A stretch of 64,000 nt of DNA from Desulfovibrio sp. G11 (GCF_900243745.1 NZ_LT984798.1:1420501-1484500), one strand, 5' to 3'; shown: positions 34,580 through 46,337, counted from the first letter of the stretch. A program made the numbers and translations. Notes: generated by a model not told the origin, from the sequence alone.

Positions 34580-37500
34580 CTACCTGCCCTGATGGTGCGG
34601 ATTGAGCGCAATGCGGTTGCGCTCTACAGCCACGGCCAGTTCCGGCAGCAGATCGCGCAGAGCGCTCATGTCATTGGCCCGGGCGGCGCGTTCCACACAA
34701 CGGGCCATGCGCGCCAGCACACGGAAACCAAACCCGCCAGATTCATTGGCGATACGTCCTGATGCCTCTGCCACGGCAGGGCAGTTATGCCCCTTGTAAG
34801 CCCGCTGCGCATCTTCCATGGCAGCGTCCAGACGCTCCACCAGGCGCAAAAGCGTTTCGTCCTGCTGGGGCCGCTGGGTCTGCACAGGCGACATGGCCGG
34901 GGCGGCATATGCGGCAACCGGGGTGGGAGCGGCCTGTACGGCAGCTTCGGAAGCGTCCACACCGGGCATCGGGGCATTGCCGCCGGAGGGTGACGTTGCC
35001 CCTGCGATGAAGTCCACGATGGACGCCTCGTCCGTGATGTTGCGCCCTGCAGCGGCAGGCCTGAAGGACGTATCGCCGCCTTGCGGGCGGGAGGCCTCAC
35101 TGCTTCGCCGTGGCTGCTCTTGCGCGTTTTCCACAAGCGGCGGGGTATCGGCCGTGCTGCCCAGCAGCTTGAGTATCAATCTGCCGGTGGCTGTACGCGG
35201 CATTTCACGCTGATTCGAAGAGGGTTTGCTGCTCCGGTTTACGGCAGCAGCGTTCTGCCCCGCAGGTGCATCTCCCGGCCAGGGAATGGCGCGCCTTTCA
35301 GACGCCGCGGGCATCGACCGGGCAACGGCAGGCTCGGGCCTTGCCTCTTTTATGGCGTTTCTGTCTATGGGCATGGGTTCACCAACCCATTCCCCCGGAC
35401 CCGCAAGGCTCGGGCTGACATAACCGCCAGCTGCTGCGGGCAGGGGCGTATCGTTTGCCCGGGCGGGCCTGCCCGAAGATACGGGCGTACCCACAGGCAT
35501 AGGCTCACCAACCCATTCGCCGCCCCAGTCAAGCTTATCGTGCGGTACCGCATCTACCGGGCCAGGATATGTGGCATCCAGATACCCCTCCGGCTTGCGG
35601 GCTTCCTCAGCGGGATCTTTTTTCGCCAGAACCGTGCCCTCGGGCATGTCCGGCGTGGGCGAAGTTTTTTCTTCGGGGAAAGACCCGGCGGCCGGTGCGC
35701 CGGACAAACCGGGCAGGCCGGATAGACCGGACAGACCGCCGCTCGCCGCAACAACAGAAACATCGGGACGCGGCGCATTGACCGGCCTGAGAACGGCCTC
35801 GCCAATCCTGCCCCGGACACTGATAACAGGCTGCCCAGCCTGCGTGCCGGAACCGCTCACGGCAGCGGCAAGCGTAGCCGCCGCGGGGACATCTGCCCCG
35901 GTGCCTTCCGCATGCCCGTCGACAGCGGCTTTTTCTGTATGACTGCCACCCTGCTGTTCGCCGTTGTCTTCAATGAAAGCAGGCACATCAGCGGCCTGCA
36001 CGGCGGCGGCTTCAGAAGGCGGGGGCGCACTGCCCTCTGCGGGCTGAGGCTGTTCTGCAACGGCAGCATCGCCTGCGGAAGCGAAAAGCTCCGCTTTTCG
36101 CGGCCCTTCAACTTCTTCCGCTTCTTCCTGCTCTTCCTGCCTCTCCGGCTCTTCTGACACAGAAGCCTGCGGGTCTTCTTGCGCCTCCACGTCAGAAACA
36201 TCCTGCACCATGCCCGGACCGGTTCCGGCTGCGTCCGGCGCAGCCGCACTATCCGCAACGGCCAGGGGTTCTTCTTCCTGATCCGGGGCAGCGGCATTGT
36301 CTGCCCCACCGTCATCGGGCCTGGCCTCGACCCCGGATGGAGCCTGGCCGCCCCACGCGGGGCCTTCCAGCCCGGCAGAGGCAATAAATTCAGCGGCATC
36401 GCCGGGCGCGTCAGTCGTATTTTCCCCTTCCGGAGTGTCCGAGGATTGCTCCACAAGAGACGGCGCTACGGCATCATCCACCGCCAGCAACTCTGCGGAC
36501 GGCATAACGTCTGTAGCGTCCTGGCCATCTGCACGCATATCTACCTGTGCGGGCGTGTCTGCAGCGCTATCCAGCCCGTACGCCGGGGCATGTTCCCGCG
36601 CAGTCTCCGGTGCGCTTTCCTGTCCGGCAGCAACGCCGAAAAGATCCGGCACTTCCTGTGCAAGGGGCTGGTCAAGTGTATCGGGCACAGAATGCTCGTG
36701 CATAGGCGGCACATGAGGCAAAAGTACTCCGGCATCCGCGGCCAGCACGGCTGCATGGAGGTCAGCTGTTTTATCCACAGTATCATCCGCGGCCTCGGGC
36801 GAAACCGCAGCATTGGCTGTGGCAGTGGTGCCGGGGCTGTCGGGCAAGGCCGGGCTGTTTCCGCCCAACTGGTCGGCAAGGCCCAGGATCTGCGGCAGGG
36901 CCGTGAGGTCAGGCAGACGCGGGGCGGCGTCATTGTTGACGGGCCACGCCTGATCCGTGCCAAAAAGATCAGGTAGGGGCGAAGAAGGAGCGTCCGCTCC
37001 CTGTGCTTGCAGCAGCAGGCCCGTACCCAGGACGGTTGAAGGGGCCACATTCTCCGGACCAGCAGGGACCTGTGCTCCGCCCTCTGCAAGAGTATGGTCG
37101 GGGTCGGACGGGGCATCATGACTGTCCGCATCCTGCCCGGCATCCGGCACAGCAATGCCCGCTTCTTCCAGAATTTCATGCACAGTAGCGACGAAAACGG
37201 CCTTGTCGACAGGTTCCAGCAGGGCATGTGTATAACCGGTATCGGCCAGGGCGTCCCACCGGCTGTCGTCAGATGTGACGGCCAAAGCCTTGCAGAGTGG
37301 CAAACCGGCCTCGGCAGCCTGCTGTTTGAAGCGTTCAAGCATGGCATATTCCGCCGGACCGTCCATAGGCGCATGCGCCACAAGCAGCAGGGCGGGATTT
37401 TCCCTGTTCAGTTCCAGGGCTTCACGCATGGTGCGGGCCTCTGTGCTCGACAGCCCCATAGCCGCCACCATATGGGCAAGCCCCTGGCGTTCCACGGCTC

Positions 37501-39775
37501 TGTCCGCCACAACGGCCACATGGGGGCGCAGATCCTCAGCGTCAGCGGCATCATGCTCCAGCGGTTTAAGGCGCAGGGTAAAGGAAATGCTCGTTCCCTG
37601 GGGGGCACATTCCACATTCAGGTAACAGTTGTTGGTCCCGGCCAGTTCCCAGGCCCGTGCCAGAGCAAGGGTGGAGCGGTTGCGCGGCGGAATGCCGGTT
37701 CCTGAATCGGTCACCGTAAAAAGCAGGTGCCCGGGGTCGGCACTTTCCGGCACACGCCGTACCGAGAGATGCACGGCTCCGCGCGATGTGGCCCGCACGG
37801 CGCTTTCCAGCAGAAGGCTGAGGGTTTCGCGCAGGGCCTGTGCCTGGCCCTCGTACATGTGTCCCAGCAAGGGGGGCATATACCATGCAAGGCCGATGCC
37901 CGCATTCTCGGCAGCGGCGCTGACGGCATCGTGCGCCTCACGCACCATATGCTGCAGATTGAACGAACTGCGGGTTTCGCCTATACGGCTCTGATCAAGC
38001 CCCTTGCCGGGATTGTCCAGTGCGTGGGCCATATCGGCGGCGGCCTCAAGCATGTTCTCGGCATACTGCCGCACCGCCGGGGGCAGGGCGCAATTGCCGA
38101 GGGCCGCTCCTTCACGCAGCAGCCGTTCCAGCGGCGGACGCAACACATTTTCCCACAGGCAGGGATCTGCCCCTGCCGGAGAATGCTGCATCGCTGTTGC
38201 AGCGCGGGCAGCAGGGGCGGAACCTTGCGGCCAGGCCGCTTCATCAGGGAGTGCCGCGCCCAGAGGAGCGTTACCGTCAGCACTGTTCCAGCCGCCCAAG
38301 CCGAAATTATCCGGTCGGGAATTATCCGGCCCGGGAGCAGGCGGCAGCAGACGCAGATTCGGGTCATCCAGAGGCTGGTCAAGATTGATGACACCGCCGT
38401 CCATAGAAAGAGAGGTTCCCGCGTTCTTGTGGCCCACGGCCTTGCCCGCCCCGTTGCCGGCAGAAAGCGAAGCAAGACTGTCCAGACCAGGCAGGGATTT
38501 TTCTTTTTTCCTGTCGCCGCGCGCGGCATCATCGTGGGCCATGTCGCGCGGAGCCCCGGTTCCCGCAATGATCAGAGCGCTCAGGGCCGTTCCCCACAGG
38601 GGGGCAGAAGCCATAAGGTTGGCCGCATAGCCGCTGTCCAGACCGAGAACTCCGGCAGCCACAAAAGCCGGGGGCAGCAGGCAGCCCAGAAGAAAGCGCC
38701 GGGCGCCCCCAAGGCCCATAACAGCCCCTCCGACCGCGCTGGGGACGAATATGAGCGTACACAGCGGCCACAGGGCAAGGTAGCGTATAAGCCAGCCAAA
38801 ACCCGGCAGCAGGGGCAGCAGGGCCAGAACCGCCCCCGGCAGCGAAAGCAGCACAAACTGCATATCCAGCAGGCGCGACCGCCCCTTGGTGCGCAACAGG
38901 TGGCGGCCCACATGCGGCAGCAGCATGAGGGCCACGCCGGGGCTGAGCACCGCGGCGGCCTCCATAAGGGTTATATGGCCAGAGCCGTAGGCGGGCATGC
39001 CCATGATGGCCTGCGCCAGTGCCGCGGCCACATAAAGTGCCGTCCATATGCGCCACTGCCCCCGTTCGGAAAGACCGCGCAAAAGACAGAGCAGCATGAC
39101 CACGGCCAGAGCCAGCACTGCCGCCGTCCCCGCCAGACTGCCCCAGTTGTTGGCGGCATCCTGCGGGGTGCGCAGCATCGGCTCAAACCACAGACCGGGC
39201 AACCCGTCAAGACGGATATAGCAGGTGAGCGGCTCACTCCCCGCCTCGGGCAACAAAAGAACATCACGCTGGCTGGGGGTTATTTCGCGCCATTCCACGG
39301 CATCGGTCAGAAGGTTTGTGTGCGGCTCGTAAAGAACCGGGCCGTCAGGCACGCTGGCTCCCATATCAAGCAGCATGGCTCCGGGCTTTACCCCCTGAGG
39401 CAGGGGGGCCAGGATAAAACGCAGCCACATGATGCCCGCGGAACGCGGCAGGTCTTTCATCTGCAACGGCTGAAAAGCGCTGGCATTGGCCGGGGCGGCC
39501 ACCTCTTCCACATCCATAGTTCCGGTATGATCGATGAAATACTGAAGCCGGGGCAACAAGGGAGCGCTCGGCGTAAGCAGAACCGGGGGAATCATGCTCT
39601 TTTGCGGATTTGCCGGAGCGGGCATGAGCATGGCCTCGGTGGGCGCAGCCCTGAGCGCGGCCACGGGCGACAGGAGCCAGCAGCACGCCAGGCACAATAG
39701 CAGGATGCAAAAGCGCGGGGCGAAAGCGCAAAAAAGACCTTGCCCGGAGCAGGGGCCGGAATGGGGATGTGTCAT
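34580..39775 (-). CDS. Giant membrane protein of degenerate kinase, receiver and Hpt domains
   Basis: 1,731 residues; ATG 39775 follows TAGGA. Order: signal peptide (1-43), periplasmic 7TMR-DISM-like domain (~60-210), about seven membrane segments (~215-410), a linker, a histidine-kinase-like region, a receiver-like domain (~750-870), a ~750-residue disordered Ala/Pro/Glu/Asp-rich region, and a C-terminal Hpt-like helical domain (~1640-1731). Every phosphotransfer residue looks lost: the H-box reads NVLRPPL with Asn543 where HEIRTPL has His; the N-box reads LLLESAVRAT (Ser for Asn); the receiver has VAHAPMDG in place of the Asp-containing strand, and LEPVDK in place of the conserved Lys-Pro; the Hpt helix reads EASGRIANES without His. 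The ATP-lid motif DSGTGIPP is kept. A scaffold or ligand-sensing pseudokinase is the best guess. The disordered region repeats GEWVGEPMP twice. Confidence 0.75.
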   Translation of the reverse strand: MTHPHSGPCSGQGLFCAFAPRFCILLLCLACCWLLSPVAALRAAPTEAMLMPAPANPQKSMIPPVLLTPSAPLLPRLQYFIDHTGTMDVEEVAAPANASAFQPLQMKDLPRSAGIMWLRFILAPLPQGVKPGAMLLDMGASVPDGPVLYEPHTNLLTDAVEWREITPSQRDVLLLPEAGSEPLTCYIRLDGLPGLWFEPMLRTPQDAANNWGSLAGTAAVLALAVVMLLCLLRGLSERGQWRIWTALYVAAALAQAIMGMPAYGSGHITLMEAAAVLSPGVALMLLPHVGRHLLRTKGRSRLLDMQFVLLSLPGAVLALLPLLPGFGWLIRYLALWPLCTLIFVPSAVGGAVMGLGGARRFLLGCLLPPAFVAAGVLGLDSGYAANLMASAPLWGTALSALIIAGTGAPRDMAHDDAARGDRKKEKSLPGLDSLASLSAGNGAGKAVGHKNAGTSLSMDGGVINLDQPLDDPNLRLLPPAPGPDNSRPDNFGLGGWNSADGNAPLGAALPDEAAWPQGSAPAARAATAMQHSPAGADPCLWENVLRPPLERLLREGAALGNCALPPAVRQYAENMLEAAADMAHALDNPGKGLDQSRIGETRSSFNLQHMVREAHDAVSAAAENAGIGLAWYMPPLLGHMYEGQAQALRETLSLLLESAVRATSRGAVHLSVRRVPESADPGHLLFTVTDSGTGIPPRNRSTLALARAWELAGTNNCYLNVECAPQGTSISFTLRLKPLEHDAADAEDLRPHVAVVADRAVERQGLAHMVAAMGLSSTEARTMREALELNRENPALLLVAHAPMDGPAEYAMLERFKQQAAEAGLPLCKALAVTSDDSRWDALADTGYTHALLEPVDKAVFVATVHEILEEAGIAVPDAGQDADSHDAPSDPDHTLAEGGAQVPAGPENVAPSTVLGTGLLLQAQGADAPSSPLPDLFGTDQAWPVNNDAAPRLPDLTALPQILGLADQLGGNSPALPDSPGTTATANAAVSPEAADDTVDKTADLHAAVLAADAGVLLPHVPPMHEHSVPDTLDQPLAQEVPDLFGVAAGQESAPETAREHAPAYGLDSAADTPAQVDMRADGQDATDVMPSAELLAVDDAVAPSLVEQSSDTPEGENTTDAPGDAAEFIASAGLEGPAWGGQAPSGVEARPDDGGADNAAAPDQEEEPLAVADSAAAPDAAGTGPGMVQDVSDVEAQEDPQASVSEEPERQEEQEEAEEVEGPRKAELFASAGDAAVAEQPQPAEGSAPPPSEAAAVQAADVPAFIEDNGEQQGGSHTEKAAVDGHAEGTGADVPAAATLAAAVSGSGTQAGQPVISVRGRIGEAVLRPVNAPRPDVSVVAASGGLSGLSGLPGLSGAPAAGSFPEEKTSPTPDMPEGTVLAKKDPAEEARKPEGYLDATYPGPVDAVPHDKLDWGGEWVGEPMPVGTPVSSGRPARANDTPLPAAAGGYVSPSLAGPGEWVGEPMPIDRNAIKEARPEPAVARSMPAASERRAIPWPGDAPAGQNAAAVNRSSKPSSNQREMPRTATGRLILKLLGSTADTPPLVENAQEQPRRSSEASRPQGGDTSFRPAAAGRNITDEASIVDFIAGATSPSGGNAPMPGVDASEAAVQAAPTPVAAYAAPAMSPVQTQRPQQDETLLRLVERLDAAMEDAQRAYKGHNCPAVAEASGRIANESGGFGFRVLARMARCVERAARANDMSALRDLLPELAVAVERNRIALNPHHQGR

Positions 39776-39998
39776 TGGTATTTCCTACCTGTATTCTCTG
39801 GTCTTGCGCGGCAGGCCCGCTGCCGGGGTGCATCGTGCAAAACGGGCGGGCGCGGGTTGCCGCGCCGCCGGAAAAGCTCGCCCGGGTGCCTGCGCCCTGT
39901 GGCATTCAGGCATCTCATGCGGCCGGGAGCAGCAGCTTTCGGCCGCACGGCGCCGCATCCGGAGCCGGACGTATTCATATTTTCAATGGCGGTTCACT

Positions 39999-40769
39999 CT
40001 AATGCAGGTGCTGTATAAGCTCGGAAACAGGCTGGCCGTCAGGCGCGCGGGCGTCAGGATTGACGCGCAAAAGCCGCTTCCAGGCCGCCTCGGCTTCGTC
40101 CTTGCGCTTGAGGTCGTAATACAGCACCACACCTTCATTGAAAATGGCGTTTTCAAGGTCAGGCTGAAGCGCTGCGGCCTTACGGAAGCTTGCCACGGCA
40201 TTTTCAAATTGCCCCAGCTCACGCTGCATAATACCGAGATCAGTGATCACATGAGCATTGCCCGGTTCAAGGGCCAGGGACCGTTCATAGGCGGACACCG
40301 CCTTCTGGGCCTGCCCGGTATCAAAATACAGATTGCCCAGACCAGCCCAGCGGGAGGCATCCCGGGGGTTTTCCAGCACAGCCTTTTCCAGTTCGCCGAT
40401 GCGCGCCGCCAGTTCCGGTGAAACCTGCGGCATACCCGCCTGCGGGGCAGAGCGCATGCCGTCGGGGGCCTGCGCTGCCGGAGCCTGCGCCTGTGGCGCA
40501 GGCGCGGAGCCGGGGGCTGAATCGTGCATCAGGGACGGAATAAGGCTGCCCAGGTACAGGCCAAGCACAAGGGCGATGATCACTCCCATGACAAAAACGC
40601 CCTTGCGTACCGTACCCTGGGGTGCGGCCTCCTGCTGGGCAGCAGGAGCGGCCGACGGGGCAGCGGCCTGTTTCGGGGGGCGCTTTTCGCGCGTATCCTG
40701 TTCGATGGATGGGGACTGGGCCTGCTTCGGAGCGGGCGAACCTTTGCTTCTGCTTTTACGACGGGCCAT
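39999..40769 (-). CDS. Membrane-anchored TPR protein
   Basis: 256 residues. A basic, Ala/Pro-rich cytoplasmic N-terminus (1-52) is followed by one membrane segment (VFVMGVIIALVLGLYLGSLI, ~57-77), a Pro/Ala linker and three tetratricopeptide repeats (about 125-235; WAGLGNLYFDTGQAQKAVSAYERSLALEPGN and so on). It resembles the periplasmic TPR part of CcmI/NrfG proteins that handle apocytochromes, and lies just beyond the ccm operon, but a strong terminator (41159-41206) and a 530-base gap separate it. A cytochrome-related role is therefore only a suggestion. Confidence 0.75.
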   Translation of the reverse strand: MARRKSRSKGSPAPKQAQSPSIEQDTREKRPPKQAAAPSAAPAAQQEAAPQGTVRKGVFVMGVIIALVLGLYLGSLIPSLMHDSAPGSAPAPQAQAPAAQAPDGMRSAPQAGMPQVSPELAARIGELEKAVLENPRDASRWAGLGNLYFDTGQAQKAVSAYERSLALEPGNAHVITDLGIMQRELGQFENAVASFRKAAALQPDLENAIFNEGVVLYYDLKRKDEAEAAWKRLLRVNPDARAPDGQPVSELIQHLH

Positions 40770-41301
40770 ATGGTCCTCATTGGGGCATTTTCACATTGAG
40801 CGTGCGGCTGCAACGTGGGGAAAACACCTGTCCGGCAGAAAACCGGACATGTATGCGGCGGCAATCAGTGAACCTTGCCTTAAAGCTCCCCGGCCAGCCG
40901 CGTGGGCGGGCCTTCGCCAGGAAGATCCGCCGTACCGTGCCTGCGCGGTCAAACACCGCAGTGAGCGCCTGTAACTCTTTGGGAAATTACCCCAATACAA
41001 AACACACTGACATAATATGACCGCCGGCTTTCCGCCTGCGGCGCGGCTGCACGGCGCACAGCCTTTCACGGCAAAAACCGCCGGAGCGGAAAAATTCATG
41101 CAATAGCGACGGCCCGCACCCGATGGCCGCGCTCTTTGCGGTAAAAGGTACAACCTGTAAAAAAAAGAGGCAAGCCCGCAGCTTGTGTAGAGGCTGCGGG
41201 CTTGCCCGGAATATATGCCTGAGATGGGCCAGTCGATGCGGCACAGCAGCGCCGGAGTCCGGGGACTGCCGGTGCGCCCGCTCCGGACAGGGCAGCAGCG
41301 G
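40770..41301. other. Non-coding gap containing the ccm operon terminator
   Basis: No gene seen in about 530 bases. It holds the terminator at 41159-41206 and should hold the promoter of the TPR gene at 39999-40769. Confidence 0.5.
41159..41206 (-). terminator. Terminator of the ccm operon
   Basis: On the minus strand GCAAGCCCGCAGC / GCTGCGGGCTTGC with a 10-base loop is followed by CTC and eight T. Confidence 0.92.
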
Positions 41302-41952
41302 TTACTGCGTTTTCGCGGGAGCAGCCGCCTTGCCTTTTGCCTTGTCCGCAGGAGCCGCCTTGCCCGGCTGATCCGGCTGCTTCGGAAGTGGCGTTTTTTC
41401 CAGTTCCTGCATAATGGCTTTTTTCAGCTCTTCCGGTGCGTTGGCATCATGCAGCCCCGCGCTCAGGTGTTCCACGCCCTTGGCAGGGTCCTCGAGGTAA
41501 TGGATATAGAGCACCCCAAGGCTGTAGCGCACCGAAGCCTCATCCTTGATAGCCAGCACTTTTTCAAGAGCCTCGGCGGCTTCCTTGTTGCGGCCCTGAT
41601 TGTGCATGATGACGCCAAGCAGATACAACGGCTTTGAATTGCCCGTATCAAGAGTTACGGCCCGTTGGGCAAAAGTTTCTGCGGCCTCCCAGTTCTGTGC
41701 GCCGATAAGGTGCTCCACAAGGTGAACCATGGCCGTGCCGTCATTAGGATTTTCAGCCACCTGCCGCATGAGCTTGCCTATCTGCTGCGCCTCGCTGTCC
41801 TGAGCGGCTGCCGCGCGAGGCTGCCGCTGCTCCGTAAGCCCGGGGCTTTCAAAGCGCTCCTTGAGCGATACGGCCAGCATGACCACCAGGCCCAGGCCCA
41901 GCAGGATAATGAGCGCGCGGGATGAAGTATTGCGCTTTGAACTATCAGTCAT
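41302..41952 (-). CDS. CcmI-like TPR protein of the ccm operon
   Basis: 216 residues; ATG 41952 overlaps the ccmD stop (ATGACTGA), a translational-coupling signature, with GGGAG upstream. One membrane segment (ALIILLGLGLVVMLAVSL, ~13-31) and a periplasmic TPR region (AMVHLVEHLIGAQNWEAAETFAQRAV, PLYLLGVIMHNQGRNKEAAEALEKVL). The C-terminus is a Lys/Ala/Pro-rich tail. By position and fold it is the apocytochrome chaperone CcmI of this otherwise reduced system. Last gene before the terminator. Confidence 0.8.
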   Translation of the reverse strand: MTDSSKRNTSSRALIILLGLGLVVMLAVSLKERFESPGLTEQRQPRAAAAQDSEAQQIGKLMRQVAENPNDGTAMVHLVEHLIGAQNWEAAETFAQRAVTLDTGNSKPLYLLGVIMHNQGRNKEAAEALEKVLAIKDEASVRYSLGVLYIHYLEDPAKGVEHLSAGLHDANAPEELKKAIMQELEKTPLPKQPDQPGKAAPADKAKGKAAAPAKTQ

Positions 41953-42082
41953 TGTTGAGAATCTCCCATTGGGCCAGGCGTGCTGCAAGGGAACGCTGGC
42001 GCGCGCCCATGAAGGCCAGGTAAGCGCCAAGGCCGATCCAGACGGCGGCATTGGCCATGATTATCCAGGTCAGGGTATCCAT
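41945..42082 (-). CDS. ccmD: Haem exporter subunit CcmD
   Basis: 45-residue membrane protein that holds haem-loaded CcmE on the CcmABC complex. Start ATG 42082 follows GGAGG at four bases. Sequence begins MDTLTWIIMANAAVWIGLGA, one membrane helix, then the basic segment FMGARQRSLAARL that is typical of CcmD. The length check (46 codons) and the 8-base overlap with the next gene support it. Easily missed because of its size. Confidence 0.88.
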   Translation of the reverse strand: MDTLTWIIMANAAVWIGLGAYLAFMGARQRSLAARLAQWEILNND

Positions 42083-42146
42083 ATATCCTCCGGGAATGCC
42101 TTACGGCCCTGCGGACCGGCGGCGCATGACGGCGCAGGCCGTGCGT

Positions 42147-42839
42147 TTACAGACCTTCCGGCGTACAGTGGCTCTGCTGCAGCCTGTCCAGGCGGGCGGC
42201 CAGATCAAGCTGACGCTTGCGCAGCCACACCAATCCCGCCCATAACAGGCCGAACGAAAGCACACAGGCTATGACGGTAAGGCGCATCTCCGGCTCAAGG
42301 CCGCCTTCCTTGCTGGCAAACACAGAAGGATGGATGGAGCGCCATATGCGCGCGGATAAAAAAACCAGCGGCACATCCAGAAAAGCCACCACGCCCACCA
42401 CCGCGCAGACCATATTGCGGCGCTGCGGCGGCAGATCCAGCCCGCGCAAGACCAGATAGCCCGCGTAGACGAACCACATGATCAGCGTTGTCGTGAGTCT
42501 CGGGTCCCACGTCCACCAGACGCCCCAGGAGCGGCGCGCCCACAGCATGCCCGTCACAAGGGCCAGGCCGCTCAACAGCACGCCCACTTCGGCGGCGGCG
42601 GCGCACAGGCGGTCGGCGGCGGGATTACGCCGCCACAGGTAGGCAACGGAACCGGCAAAGACCGCCAGAAAGCTCATGAGCGCCCACCACGCCAGCGGAA
42701 GGTGGATGTAAAAAATTTTCTGCGCCAGCCCCAGGGTCTGCTCCACCGGGGCATAGGCATAAATGAGCCACTGGCAGGCGGCAAAAGCCAGGCCACCCAG
42801 AAATACCAGCAGTTGCGGCAGCGCCGAAAGCTTGGGCAT
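42147..42839 (-). CDS. ccmC: Haem exporter protein CcmC
   Basis: Haem-handling membrane protein that loads haem onto CcmE; 230 residues, six membrane segments. The tryptophan-rich WWD motif is present (SWGVWWTWDPRLTTTLI), with the flanking conserved His residues in FYIHLPLAWWAL and SIHPS. Its ATG overlaps the ccmB stop (TAATG), so translation is coupled. 64 bases separate it from ccmD. Confidence 0.93.
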   Translation of the reverse strand: MPKLSALPQLLVFLGGLAFAACQWLIYAYAPVEQTLGLAQKIFYIHLPLAWWALMSFLAVFAGSVAYLWRRNPAADRLCAAAAEVGVLLSGLALVTGMLWARRSWGVWWTWDPRLTTTLIMWFVYAGYLVLRGLDLPPQRRNMVCAVVGVVAFLDVPLVFLSARIWRSIHPSVFASKEGGLEPEMRLTVIACVLSFGLLWAGLVWLRKRQLDLAARLDRLQQSHCTPEGL

Positions 42840-43516
42840 TATTCGTCTCCCGCGTAGATATGGCCGAACAGCAAAAGCCCGGCGCCCAGAAATACCGCGT
42901 CAAAGGCGGCCGCAACCCCAAGCCACGCGCCCGGCCCATCGGGATTGGACGCACCCAGGGCCTGCGCCCCCACGCTTATGCCCGCGAGCAGCAGGGGCGT
43001 CAGCAGGGGAAAAAGCACAATACTCAACAGTGATTCGCGCGCAGCCTGTCCCTGGGCCAGTGCCCCCAGCAGGGACCCCATGGCGCACATGCCCACATCC
43101 GTGAGCACGAGGGCAAGCAGGGCTTCGGGCAGCGGCCCGGCAAGTTCCTGCCCCAGAAAAACCACCCCCGCAGGCAGAAATACCACCTGCGCCAGCAGCA
43201 GCAGAACAAGCCCGGCGCAGCCCTTGCCAAGCCAGACGGCCTGCACGGGCGCAGGGCAAAGCAGCAGCCCCAGCCGGGCGCTGTTGACCTCTTCCAGGGC
43301 GTACAGCTGGTTGAACACAAGCACCTGGCAAAAGGCGGAACTGAGCCAGAACACGGCCGCTGCGCTTTGCGGCGTCATGCGCTCGCCCACCCCCTGGGAC
43401 AGGCTGAACACAAAAAGCAGCAGCAAGCCCAGCAGCAGGGCCTGCACAAGCCCGCTGCCGCGGGCCAGCGTCAGCGAAAGGTCTTTGCGGGCAATGGCCA
43501 GGGTCATGCGCAGCAT
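42839..43516 (-). CDS. ccmB: Haem exporter permease CcmB
   Basis: Membrane subunit of the CcmAB ABC complex, 225 residues, six membrane segments. Family motifs: LARKDL-like ARKDLSL at the N-terminus, FWLSSAFCQVLVFNQLYALEEVNSARLGLL, and the C-terminal LFPLLTPLLLAG. It overlaps ccmA by 13 bases and ccmC by one. Start at 43516 or three codons later at 43507. Confidence 0.93.
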   Translation of the reverse strand: MLRMTLAIARKDLSLTLARGSGLVQALLLGLLLLFVFSLSQGVGERMTPQSAAAVFWLSSAFCQVLVFNQLYALEEVNSARLGLLLCPAPVQAVWLGKGCAGLVLLLLAQVVFLPAGVVFLGQELAGPLPEALLALVLTDVGMCAMGSLLGALAQGQAARESLLSIVLFPLLTPLLLAGISVGAQALGASNPDGPGAWLGVAAAFDAVFLGAGLLLFGHIYAGDE

Positions 43517-44214
43517 TGCGGCCCCTCTACGGGCATGCCGGGCTGCCGCCCCACGCCACTGTCCCCGGCCGCCGAAACGCCCGCCACAGGCCCGTAAGCT
43601 CCGGGCGGGCCGTCATAGGCCAGCTTGCGCCCCTCAAGGACAAGCAGCCTGTCGGCCAAGGGTGCATCGCCCGCAAAATCGTGGCTGATAAGAACAATAC
43701 AGGCCCCCCGGGCACGGGCAGCCACAACCTCGCTGCGCAAAAGTGACAGCGAGGCCGCATCAAGCCCGGTTCCCGGCTCGTCCAGCAGCAGCAGGTCCGG
43801 CGTCTGCATGAGCACACGGGCCAGATTGAGTCGCTGCGCCATGCCGCGCGAAAATACGCCAGCCCGCTCGTGGGCGTGGGCCTGCAGCCCAACACGCTCA
43901 AGAGCCGCCACAAGATCCTTGCGCGAAAGCGCCAGACCGCACGCGGTCCGCCAGAAATCAAGATTTTCCAGCGCCGTGAGGCCGGGATACAAGAACGTGG
44001 CGTGCCCGAGGTAGCCCAGACGCGCCTGCCCGCCCAGCCGGGCTTCGCCCGCGCTTGGCCGGGAAAGCCCGGCCATTATACGCATAAGCGTACTTTTGCC
44101 CGCGCCGTTACCGCCCACCAGCATGGTGATGCTGCCCCCGCTAAAGGCGCAGTTCACGTCCTTGAAGATAACCTTGACCCCATAGGTCTTGGCAACACGC
44201 ACAAGTTCCAGCAC
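43504..44214 (-). CDS. ccmA: Haem exporter ATPase CcmA
   Basis: ABC ATPase that drives release of holo-CcmE; 236 residues. Walker A GGNGAGKST, signature FSRGMAQRLNLARV (variant of the usual LSxGQ), Walker B LLLLDEPGTGLD and switch His in LISHDF. The GTG start at 44214 lies eight bases after GGAG. The ~30-residue tail beyond the ATPase is extra. Follows ccmF by 18 bases. Confidence 0.93.
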   Translation of the reverse strand: MLELVRVAKTYGVKVIFKDVNCAFSGGSITMLVGGNGAGKSTLMRIMAGLSRPSAGEARLGGQARLGYLGHATFLYPGLTALENLDFWRTACGLALSRKDLVAALERVGLQAHAHERAGVFSRGMAQRLNLARVLMQTPDLLLLDEPGTGLDAASLSLLRSEVVAARARGACIVLISHDFAGDAPLADRLLVLEGRKLAYDGPPGAYGPVAGVSAAGDSGVGRQPGMPVEGPQCCA

Positions 44215-44232
44215 TAAGGGCGCTCCGGCGGG

Positions 44233-46212
<1,980 letters not shown>

Positions 46213-46337
46213 GTGACTCCTTTTACCGGCCTCGTGGACCGTGCTGCGGGGTCATGCACCATGCCGGACCCGGCAGGCGCGCCCCATGCGCAATATGTCC
46301 GGCAATGCCGGGCCTGTTGTTCCATCAGGGGCTGACG

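Noticed and set aside
37727..39700. 657-residue open frame on the plus strand opposite the giant kinase-like gene
   Set aside because: Antisense shadow of a GC-rich gene: no recognisable domain, biased His/Arg/Gln/Gly composition and no ribosome site, whereas the minus-strand frame has signal peptide, membrane and kinase-like motifs.
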